This document shows positions 1 through 5,952 of a DNA stretch of 27,129 nucleotides, one piece after another; within the stretch, counting starts at the first letter, position 1; the number at the start of each line of letters is the position of its first letter. The stretch is from Arenicellales bacterium (GTDB taxonomy: Bacteria; Pseudomonadota; Gammaproteobacteria; BMS3Bbin11). The notes under the pieces are model-generated. The model saw nothing but the letters and a program-made list of their open reading frames with translations, ran no database searches and was not told the DNA's origin. A program made the translations under genes and the position numbers. Where the stretch lies: assembly GCA_029287965.1 (NCBI GenBank), contig JARFQC010000018.1, positions 1 through 27,129 on the forward strand, given 5' to 3'.

Positions 1-1929
1 TTCCCGGTTACCGGTATGTGGATGGGCACATTTCACGGTCTGTCGCACCGCCTGCTGCGTGCCCACTGGCGCGAAGCGGGGCTGGTCGAGTCTTTCCAGA
101 TACTCGACAGTGATGATCAGCTGCGGGTCATCAAGCGCCTACTGGCTGGTATGGACCTGGATGAATCCTACTGGCAGCCCAAGCAGGGCCAGTGGTACAT
201 CAACCATCACAAGGAAAACGGCCGGCGCGTGGCCGATATTCCCGAAAGCCATGATATCCAGCAGCAGCAATGGAAGCGGGTGTACAAGGAATACGAAGAC
301 TACTGCCAGCGCTCCGGCCTGGTCGATTTTGCCGAGCTGCTGCTGCGTGCCTGGGAAGTCCTGCACAATAACGAACCCCTGCGCGAGCAGTATCAGCAGC
401 GCTTCAGAGGTGTCCTGGTCGACGAATTCCAGGATACCAACGGCATCCAGTACCGCTGGCTCAAGGAGTTCATCGGTACTGAGCCGAACATCATGGTCGT
501 GGGTGACGATGACCAGTCCATTTATTCCTGGCGCGGTGCACAGGTCGAGAACATTCAGCACTTCGAGCGCGACTTTCACGACACCAAAGTTGTCAGGCTG
601 GAGCAGAACTACCGGTCGACGACTACCATCCTCAACGCGGCCAATGCCGTCATCAGTTATAACGAAGGTCGCATGGGCAAGACCCTGTGGACAGCCGGGG
701 AAGAGGGCGAGCCGATCAAGCTGTATGCGGCGTTCAATGAAGTCGATGAGGCGCGTTTTACCGTGGGCCGGATCCAGGACTGGGTGGAGCAGGGCAACCT
801 GAGATCGGAAGTCGCCATTCTCTATCGTTCCAACGCACAGAGCCGCAGTTTTGAAGAGGCCCTGTTCAACCAGAATATTCCATACCGGGTATATGGCGGC
901 CTGCGTTTCTTCGAGCGTGCCGAAATCAAGGATGCCCTGGCCTACCTGCGCCTGATCCTTAACCCGGATGATGACACCTCGTTTGAGCGTATCGTCAATG
1001 TGCCGACCCGGGGCATCGGCAACCGCACGCTGGATCTTGTTCGTCAGCATGCCAGGGAACAGGGTATGACCCTGTGGCGGGCGGCAACGGAACTGGTGGC
1101 AGCCGGGGCGTTGACGGCGCGTGCCTCCAACGCACTGCGCAGTTTTCTCGAGATGATCGATGCACTGGCGGTGCAGATCGCCGACCTCGAGCTGGCTGAA
1201 CAGGTCGATCACATGCTGGGCCAGACCGGGTTGCTTGAATTCCATGCCAACGCACGCGGTGAGAAGGCCGAGACGCGGGTTGAGAACCTGAAGGAACTGG
1301 TGACCGCAGCACGCAATTTCTATCACGAGGAGGAAGACGAAATGGATCCCATCGCCGCCTTCCTCGCGCACGCGGCACTGGAGGCCGGTGAGGGGCAGGC
1401 CGAGGCCTGGGAGGACTGCGTGCAGTTGATGAGCCTGCATTCGGCCAAGGGCCTGGAGTTCCCGCTGGTCTTCCTGACCGGCCTGGAGGAAGGTTTGTTT
1501 CCCTCCCAGCATGCCCATAACGATCCATCCCGGCTGGAAGAAGAGCGGCGGCTTTGCTATGTTGGCATGACGCGCGCCATGCAGCAGCTTTACCTGTCCT
1601 ATGCGGAAGTCAGGCGCCTGTATGGCCGCGAGAATTACACCGCCCCGTCCCGTTTTCTCAGCGAGATTCCGCGAGAGACGTTGCAGGACGTCAGGACACG
1701 CAATCACACCGGCTTCGGCCAGCAAAGCAGTTATACTGACGACAATGAGACGGCAGCTGGAGAGGGACAGGGCATGAGCCTGGGCCGCCGCGTCAGTCAC
1801 GCCAAGTTCGGAGAAGGCGTCATCACGAATATCGAGGGCAAGGGCGAACACCTGCGTGTGCAGGTGAATTTCGAAATGGTTGGCAGTAAGTGGCTGGTAA
1901 TGGCGTTCGCCAGGCTCACCGTGCTGTAG
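1..1929 (+). CDS. uvrD: DNA helicase II UvrD (5' end outside window)
   Basis: This is an SF1A 3'-to-5' DNA helicase used in nucleotide excision repair and methyl-directed mismatch repair. The reading frame is open from base 1, and the first visible residues (FPVTGMWMGTFHGLSHRLLR) already match the interior of UvrD just after the Walker A region. The true start and motif I therefore lie upstream of the window. Visible motifs in order are: motif II VDEFQDTN, motif III GDDDQSIYSWRGA, motif IV LEQNYRST, motif V SLHSAKGLEFPLVF and motif VI EEERRLCYVGMTRA. The C-terminus (GRRVSHAKFGEGVITN...GSKWLVMAFARL) is the conserved UvrD tail and distinguishes it from Rep and PcrA-type relatives. From recalled sequence it follows E. 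coli UvrD closely throughout. The stop is followed 10 nt later by the next gene on the same strand, so read-through is likely. Confidence 0.97.
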   Translation, partial: FPVTGMWMGTFHGLSHRLLRAHWREAGLVESFQILDSDDQLRVIKRLLAGMDLDESYWQPKQGQWYINHHKENGRRVADIPESHDIQQQQWKRVYKEYEDYCQRSGLVDFAELLLRAWEVLHNNEPLREQYQQRFRGVLVDEFQDTNGIQYRWLKEFIGTEPNIMVVGDDDQSIYSWRGAQVENIQHFERDFHDTKVVRLEQNYRSTTTILNAANAVISYNEGRMGKTLWTAGEEGEPIKLYAAFNEVDEARFTVGRIQDWVEQGNLRSEVAILYRSNAQSRSFEEALFNQNIPYRVYGGLRFFERAEIKDALAYLRLILNPDDDTSFERIVNVPTRGIGNRTLDLVRQHAREQGMTLWRAATELVAAGALTARASNALRSFLEMIDALAVQIADLELAEQVDHMLGQTGLLEFHANARGEKAETRVENLKELVTAARNFYHEEEDEMDPIAAFLAHAALEAGEGQAEAWEDCVQLMSLHSAKGLEFPLVFLTGLEEGLFPSQHAHNDPSRLEEERRLCYVGMTRAMQQLYLSYAEVRRLYGRENYTAPSRFLSEIPRETLQDVRTRNHTGFGQQSSYTDDNETAAGEGQGMSLGRRVSHAKFGEGVITNIEGKGEHLRVQVNFEMVGSKWLVMAFARLTVL

Positions 1930-1939
1930 AGGGTAGATT

Positions 1940-2650
1940 ATGAATCAACAAGAGTCTCAACAATCTGAAGCTTCTCCACTGATGCGACGACTTATCATGC
2001 TGCTCGCCATCGTGGTGTTTGCCGAGCTGGTCGTGATGATCGGCAGCCTGGTAACGGGCGGCGACATATCCGGAGCGGACCTGGCAGCAAGCATCGTACG
2101 CATTTTGCTGGTGGCGCTGAGTGGCTGGTTCCTGCTATTCCGTGCTGATGATGACGAAATCCTACAGGCAAGTCCCGCACCGGCAGCGGCGTCTCCCCAG
2201 TCAGACGGTATCGTCCAGGTCTGGCCCAACATAGACGAACTGACTCACACATCTAACCAGCGAGGCCTGACCATACACATGCTGGAGATGATGGCCCTGG
2301 CCGAGCGCTATCATCACAAGCTGTCTGTCTGCCTGATAAAGGTAAGCGGTCTGGATGCACTCAATAATGAAGAGCGTGAAGACACCTTGATCGGCATTTC
2401 CACAGTACTGGCGGAAATGGTACGCATCCCCGACAAGGTCGGCCGTTATGACGAGGAACAGTTCATGGTCATCATGCCTGAAGCAGACTATGCCGGCGCG
2501 AGCCTGGTTGCAGGCCGGTTGCAGACCAGCCTCGACAAGAACGTCAATGACAGGATATCCATCAGTATGGGTGTTGCTGAATTCGAACGCGGTGACGACC
2601 TGCAGCGCCTGTTGACGCGAGCCCAGCAGGCACTGGAAAAAGAATCATAA
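1940..2650 (+). CDS. Two-helix membrane protein with degenerate GGDEF domain
   Basis: This is a 236-residue protein. Two hydrophobic helices (about residues 17-38 and 49-68) are followed by an Ala/Pro linker and then a GGDEF-type fold (about residues 108-235). The fold is recognised from the segment RIPDKVGRYDEEQFMVIMPEAD, aligned to the usual D-x-x-GRYGGEEF signature, and from the closing ISISMGVAEF...LLTRAQQALE. At the active-site loop the canonical GG(D/E)EF is replaced by DEEQF (residues 171-175). Both glycines are lost, so diguanylate cyclase activity is unlikely; a c-di-GMP/GTP-binding or purely structural role is inference. The start ATG follows a GAGGG element 6-7 nt upstream. It sits 10 nt after uvrD and 12 nt before the TRAP gene, probably in one transcript. 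No partner domain (EAL, HD-GYP) is present. Confidence 0.8.
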   Translation: MNQQESQQSEASPLMRRLIMLLAIVVFAELVVMIGSLVTGGDISGADLAASIVRILLVALSGWFLLFRADDDEILQASPAPAAASPQSDGIVQVWPNIDELTHTSNQRGLTIHMLEMMALAERYHHKLSVCLIKVSGLDALNNEEREDTLIGISTVLAEMVRIPDKVGRYDEEQFMVIMPEADYAGASLVAGRLQTSLDKNVNDRISISMGVAEFERGDDLQRLLTRAQQALEKES

Positions 2651-2662
2651 GGAGTTAATTGA

Positions 2663-3757
2663 ATGAAGCGTCGCGATTTTATAAAAAACACTTCGCTGGC
2701 GGGTGCAGCACTCGGCAGTTCGGTGCTTGCGGCACCGGCAGTTCATGCTTCCGGCAAGACGCGCTGGAAGATGGTGACGACCTGGCCGAAAAACTTCCCG
2801 GGCCTGGGCACCGGTGCCAACAATCTTGCCAAACTGATCGGCGAGATGAGCGGCGGCCGTCTGACGGTAAAAGTGTATGGTGCCAAGGAGTTGGTGCCCG
2901 CGTTCGAAACATTCGACGCCGTCTCCAGCGGCACGGCCGAAATGGGCCATGGCGCGGCCTATTACTGGAAAGGCAAGAACGAATCCGCGCAGTTCTTTTC
3001 CACCGTGCCGTTCGGCCTGACGGCGCAGGAAATGAACGGCTGGCTGTATCACGGAGGCGGCATGGAACTGTGGCGCGAACTGTACGAGCAGTTTGGGCTG
3101 GTCCCTGCGGCAGCCGGCAACACCGGGGTACAAATGGGCGGTTGGTTCAACAAGGAAATCAACAGCATCGGCGACCTGCAGGGGCTCAAAATGCGTATCC
3201 CGGGGCTTGGCGGTGAAGTGCTCAAACGGGCCGGTGGTACGCCGGTAAACCTGCCGGGCGGTGAACTGTTCACGGCGCTGCAGTCGGGCACTATCGATGC
3301 GACCGAGTGGGTAAACCCCTACAACGATCTCGCCTTCGGTTTTTACAAGGCGGCCAGTTACTACTATTACCCCGGCTGGCATGAACCCGGTACGACACTG
3401 GAAGCTATCGTCAACAAGCAGGCGCTGGAGAAACTGCCGGGTGATTTGCAGTCCATTGTCCTGAATGCCTGCAAGATCACCAACCAGGATATGCTCGCGG
3501 AGTATACAGCGCGCAACAACGATGCACTCAAAGTGCTGGTGGAAAAACACAAGGTGGACATCCGCCGTTATCCCGATGAAGTGCTGGCCAGGCTGCGTGA
3601 ACTGTCCGCTGAAGTGGTGGCTGAGATAGCCGGCAAGGACGAATTCTCCGGGCGGGTATACAAATCCTACACGGAGTTCCGCGATAAGGTTGTTAACTGG
3701 TCAAAGTTGTCGGAACAGGCGTATCTCGATGCCAGGTCGGACAACGGCAATGCCTGA
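2663..3757 (+). CDS. TRAP transporter solute-binding protein, DctP/TakP-like, Tat-exported
   Basis: This is a periplasmic binding component of a tripartite ATP-independent transporter, 364 residues long. The N-terminus MKRRDFIKNTSLAGAALGS carries a twin-arginine motif (RRDFIK), a hydrophobic stretch and an A-x-A type end (APAVHA), indicating Tat export. The mature part shows DctP-family features: WPKNFPGLGTGANNLAKLI, GLKMRIPGLGGEVLKRAGGT, LPGGELFTALQSGTIDATEW and YYYYPGWHEPG. The GLGGEVLKRAGG...ATEW block resembles the TakP branch, which binds 2-oxo acids or lactate-type carboxylates; the exact ligand here is inference. It has a strong Shine-Dalgarno AAGGAG 8 nt before the ATG. No DctQ or DctM membrane subunit lies in the window, so it is an orphan receptor locally. 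Its last 8 nt overlap the next gene. Confidence 0.9.
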   Translation: MKRRDFIKNTSLAGAALGSSVLAAPAVHASGKTRWKMVTTWPKNFPGLGTGANNLAKLIGEMSGGRLTVKVYGAKELVPAFETFDAVSSGTAEMGHGAAYYWKGKNESAQFFSTVPFGLTAQEMNGWLYHGGGMELWRELYEQFGLVPAAAGNTGVQMGGWFNKEINSIGDLQGLKMRIPGLGGEVLKRAGGTPVNLPGGELFTALQSGTIDATEWVNPYNDLAFGFYKAASYYYYPGWHEPGTTLEAIVNKQALEKLPGDLQSIVLNACKITNQDMLAEYTARNNDALKVLVEKHKVDIRRYPDEVLARLRELSAEVVAEIAGKDEFSGRVYKSYTEFRDKVVNWSKLSEQAYLDARSDNGNA

Positions 3758-4109
3758 TGACAAATGGATGGAAGCACTTTTTGGTGCCATTGACAGGAGT
3801 GACACGGAAGCATTTTGTGCCTTTCTTGGCGAGGACTGTGATTTCACCTTCGGCAATATGCCGACAGTGCATGGGCGCAGTGCCATTGCCGAGACGGTTG
3901 GGGGTTTCTTCGCATCCATTGCGGGATTGTCACATGCGATTGAGCAGTCATGGATCAACGACGACGCAGTGATCTGCCACGGCCGGGTGACCTATACGCG
4001 CCATGACGGGACTACGCTGGACGTTCCGTTTGCAAACATATTGAGCCTGGACGGTGATAGGGTCCGGAATTATCGAATCTATGCAGACACCTCGCAGCTT
4101 TATCAGTAA
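3750..4109 (+). CDS. NTF2-like (SnoaL-fold) protein
   Basis: This is a small 119-residue protein with the general pattern of the SnoaL/NTF2-like superfamily: an N-terminal helix pair (LFGAIDRSDTEAFCAFLGED), a CDFTFGN strand, the HGRSAIAETVGGFF segment, then alternating strands ending VRNYRIYADTSQLY. Proteins of this fold bind or isomerise small hydrophobic ligands or act as scaffolds; I cannot assign a substrate. I chose the ATG at 3750, which overlaps the TRAP gene stop by 8 nt, because the upstream in-frame extension to 3690 lies wholly inside the TRAP coding sequence and adds residues with no NTF2 character. No good Shine-Dalgarno is visible, so translational coupling to the TRAP gene is likely. 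Confidence 0.7.
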   Translation: MPDDKWMEALFGAIDRSDTEAFCAFLGEDCDFTFGNMPTVHGRSAIAETVGGFFASIAGLSHAIEQSWINDDAVICHGRVTYTRHDGTTLDVPFANILSLDGDRVRNYRIYADTSQLYQ

Positions 4110-4133
4110 GTCAGCCAGGGCAAGACAGTCCTA

Positions 4134-4721
4134 GTGTTCCTCTTTCTGCATCTCGCCTGGGCCGCCGCTGGTATCTTCGGTACCGTAATGGCGGTTATAT
4201 CCAAGGGCGGCCACCCACCCGCACTGGTGTTGTTGCCTGCCGTGCTTGGCATCTGGCTGCTTGGCCATATCTTTATCTGGATTAGCCAGTGGTTGGTCAA
4301 GCGTTCTGCCAAGTCAATTTTCGCGGAGCAGACGACGCGCCAGCGCTGGCCTCCCTCCGTATTACTCGTCACCGTGTTAACAGGTGTAACCTGCTTCATT
4401 GCCGCCATCGTCGGTGGTGTACTTATGTACAAGGGCAGCCCGCATGGCGAGGGTGTCATGTTCCTGGTGATTGCCGGGATATCTGCAATAGTGTTTGCCG
4501 GCCTGCTGGCGCGAAAAAACTGGTCGCGGCTGATCGTCATCGTGCTGCTGATCAGTCACGCCACCTGGCTGGCACTGGAAATGGCCCAGTCTCTGTGGAA
4601 GGGATACGCGCATCCACTCAACGACTGGCTGATCGCCTCCGGTTTATTCATAGTCCTGGTCGGTCTGGGTATGCACTGGTTGAAGTCCAAGCGGGTCAGA
4701 AACTACTTTGGCGGCAGGTGA
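4134..4721 (+). CDS. Six-helix integral membrane protein, unknown function
   Basis: This is a 195-residue, very hydrophobic protein that I do not recognise. Predicted membrane helices lie at about residues 2-23, 30-50, 74-98, 107-126, 131-152 and 163-183. A basic loop (VKRSAKSIFAEQTTRQR) follows helix 2, and a basic C-terminal tail (KSKRVRNYFGGR) suggests a cytoplasmic C-terminus. The predicted start is GTG at 4134, 24 nt after the NTF2-like gene. No ATG lies early in the frame, and the Shine-Dalgarno (CAGGG) is weak and far. No cofactor ligand pattern (paired His, CxxC) is obvious. The regular helix spacing and same-strand position make it a real gene; its function is unknown. It may be translated from the same mRNA as the TRAP receptor. 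Confidence 0.6.
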   Translation: MFLFLHLAWAAAGIFGTVMAVISKGGHPPALVLLPAVLGIWLLGHIFIWISQWLVKRSAKSIFAEQTTRQRWPPSVLLVTVLTGVTCFIAAIVGGVLMYKGSPHGEGVMFLVIAGISAIVFAGLLARKNWSRLIVIVLLISHATWLALEMAQSLWKGYAHPLNDWLIASGLFIVLVGLGMHWLKSKRVRNYFGGR

Positions 4722-4781
4722 CCGTTCAGTGTGCTATTGGCAGATGCCTGACTAATCCACTCGTTCCTGAGCGATTCTGAT

Positions 4782-4811
4782 TTAAAAATTCTGGCGAGTT
4801 CGCTATATAAT
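4782..4811 (+). promoter_or_regulatory. Sigma70-type promoter for the 79-residue orphan gene
   Basis: A perfect -10 hexamer TATAAT (4806-4811) is preceded, after an 18-nt spacer, by TTAAAA (4782-4787; four of six matches to TTGACA). The region is distinctly AT-rich against its surroundings. Transcription would begin near 4818, about 25 nt before the ATG at 4843. No experimental support; assigned from consensus match and position. Confidence 0.5.
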
Positions 4812-4842
4812 CACGAAATAAAAACAGTATACAGGGTGCAAA

Positions 4843-5082
4843 ATGGAGCAGGATAGAAGAGGCGTGGAGGTGCCGGTACCGGCAAATCTGCGGCAATACC
4901 TGAATGATTTTCAAATGCTGGCGCTCGACCGGATGAAAGGACTGGGCTGGGAACTCAAGTTCGTCCGCCACCCGATGTTTCAGCAGCCGGTGCCGGTCAT
5001 CTTCCATGCCGAGAACGACGAGCATGCCATGATCGAAGAAGACGGTACGATCAATAAAAATCCCTTCATTGATATGCGTTGA
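4843..5082 (+). CDS. Small uncharacterised protein (79 aa)
   Basis: I do not recognise this 79-residue soluble protein. It is acidic at the C-terminus and has no signal peptide, membrane helix or metal motif. The central part LQYLNDFQ-like helix followed by KGLGWELKFVRHPMFQQPVPVIFH looks like a compact alpha/beta fold, and the ending EEDGTINKNPFIDMR is hydrophilic. It has its own promoter with a perfect -10 and a Shine-Dalgarno AGGGTG about 4 nt before the ATG, which argues that it is a real, independently expressed gene. It converges with the minus-strand gene that ends at 5083 with no gap between stop codons. No function is proposed. Confidence 0.7.
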   Translation: MEQDRRGVEVPVPANLRQYLNDFQMLALDRMKGLGWELKFVRHPMFQQPVPVIFHAENDEHAMIEEDGTINKNPFIDMR

Positions 5083-5517
5083 TCAGGCCCGGCTTTTTTC
5101 TCCCTTGCACAGCGGGCCGTCTATGGGGTTTTCTGCCTGCAGTGCAATCTCGTTGGCCATCTCCCGCAATTCTTCAGTAGACAGTACAGTCAACAGGCGT
5201 CGGGTAAGTTCCGGCGCGAGGCGTATCTGGATGATACGACCGTCTGAGAGTTCTACCCCGACACCGACGACGTCGCGTTCATGGTCTGCATCCAGTTTTT
5301 CCGGTGTGTTGACCAGGCGTGATTCCTCGTCGAACAGGTCGTCATAGCAAGCTTCGATTTTCTCCAGTACTGCATCATCGAGGTCATCGTCGTGACTGAC
5401 TGTGATGACGTTATTCGTGTCAGTTAATTTGTGCGCAACACCCTGTTTGTCGAGAAAGGTGCATAGCTTGTCGGCAACCTGCTGGTGAAAGAATATATAG
5501 TCCAGCGTGTTATCCAT
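5083..5517 (-). CDS. Uncharacterised acidic protein at end of spoT-ridA operon
   Basis: This is a 144-residue, Asp/Glu-rich cytoplasmic protein that I cannot assign to a family. Its N-terminus MDNTLDYIFFHQQVADKLCT is followed by an acidic middle (SHDDDLDDAVLEKIEACYDDLFDEES), a strand-rich segment (VVGVGVELSDGRIIQIRL) and a helical C-terminus ending PIDGPLCKGEKSRA. I chose the ATG at 5517 because it overlaps the ridA stop by 8 nt, the usual pattern for coupled translation; the longer in-frame start at 5589 lies inside ridA. Its position makes it the last gene of the yicC-gmk-rpoZ-spoT-ridA unit, but nothing in its sequence links it to (p)ppGpp. Three cysteines are scattered and do not form a recognisable site. 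Confidence 0.7.
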   Translation of the reverse strand: MDNTLDYIFFHQQVADKLCTFLDKQGVAHKLTDTNNVITVSHDDDLDDAVLEKIEACYDDLFDEESRLVNTPEKLDADHERDVVGVGVELSDGRIIQIRLAPELTRRLLTVLSTEELREMANEIALQAENPIDGPLCKGEKSRA

Positions 5518-5920
5518 TATCTTCGTCGTTAATCTCGATGATGGCGTCCATCTCGACACCGGCGCCTTTAGGCAGCGCGGCGACACCAATGGCGGCGCGT
5601 GCCGGATAGGGTTGCTGGAAGTATTCCGCCATGATTTCGTTGACCAGCGGAAAGTGTTCCAGGTCTGTCAGGTATACGTTGAGCTTGACGATCTCATCCA
5701 GTTCGGCTGTTGCTGCGTGCGCAACAGCTTTTAGGTTGTTAAATACCTGGTGTATCTGTGCCGCCATGTCTCCTTCCACCATTTCCATAGTTTCCGGCAC
5801 CAGCGGTATCTGGCCGGACAAATACACCGTTGATCCTTTCCTGATCGCCTGGGAGTAGGTGCCTATAGCCTGGGGTGCCCTGTCGGTGATAATAGGACGG
5901 CGATCGCTCTTGATGTTCAT
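5510..5920 (-). CDS. ridA: RidA/YjgF/YER057c family imine deaminase
   Basis: RidA hydrolyses reactive enamine/imine intermediates (for example 2-aminoacrylate from serine/threonine dehydratases), protecting PLP enzymes. The 136-residue length matches the family (about 130). Diagnostic segments are APQAIGTYSQAIRKGSTVYLSGQIPLVP (in parts), VFNNLKAVAHAATAELDEIVKLNVYLTD and the C-terminal PARAAIGVAALPKGAGVEMDAI. The Arg of YPARAAIGV corresponds to the substrate-carboxylate-binding Arg of active RidA, and the GVEMDAI motif carries the Glu that activates water. The gene lies 32 nt downstream of spoT on the same strand, an arrangement I recall from Pseudomonas and relatives, and overlaps the following hypothetical gene by 8 nt. 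Confidence 0.95.
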   Translation of the reverse strand: MNIKSDRRPIITDRAPQAIGTYSQAIRKGSTVYLSGQIPLVPETMEMVEGDMAAQIHQVFNNLKAVAHAATAELDEIVKLNVYLTDLEHFPLVNEIMAEYFQQPYPARAAIGVAALPKGAGVEMDAIIEINDEDNG

Positions 5921-5952
5921 AATTACGTTCCTGCTTGTTGCGGAGTATGATT

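Noticed and set aside
139..1851. Very long open frame (570 codons) antisense to uvrD
   Set aside because: It is the mirror of a strongly conserved helicase in GC-rich DNA. The translation has no domain or motif, and stop-free antisense frames are expected from this codon usage.
2645..3550. 301-codon frame antisense to the TRAP receptor
   Set aside because: It lies wholly inside a well-supported gene on the other strand and shows no recognisable family or ribosome-binding site.
3690..3749. Upstream in-frame start for the NTF2-like gene
   Set aside because: The extension is read inside the TRAP gene and its residues are unlike the NTF2 fold; ATG 3750 is preferred.
5088..5101. GC-rich stretch plus six T's after the 79-residue gene, as an intrinsic terminator
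   Set aside because: No stem could be formed upstream of the T-run, and the same bases encode the C-terminus of the opposing gene.
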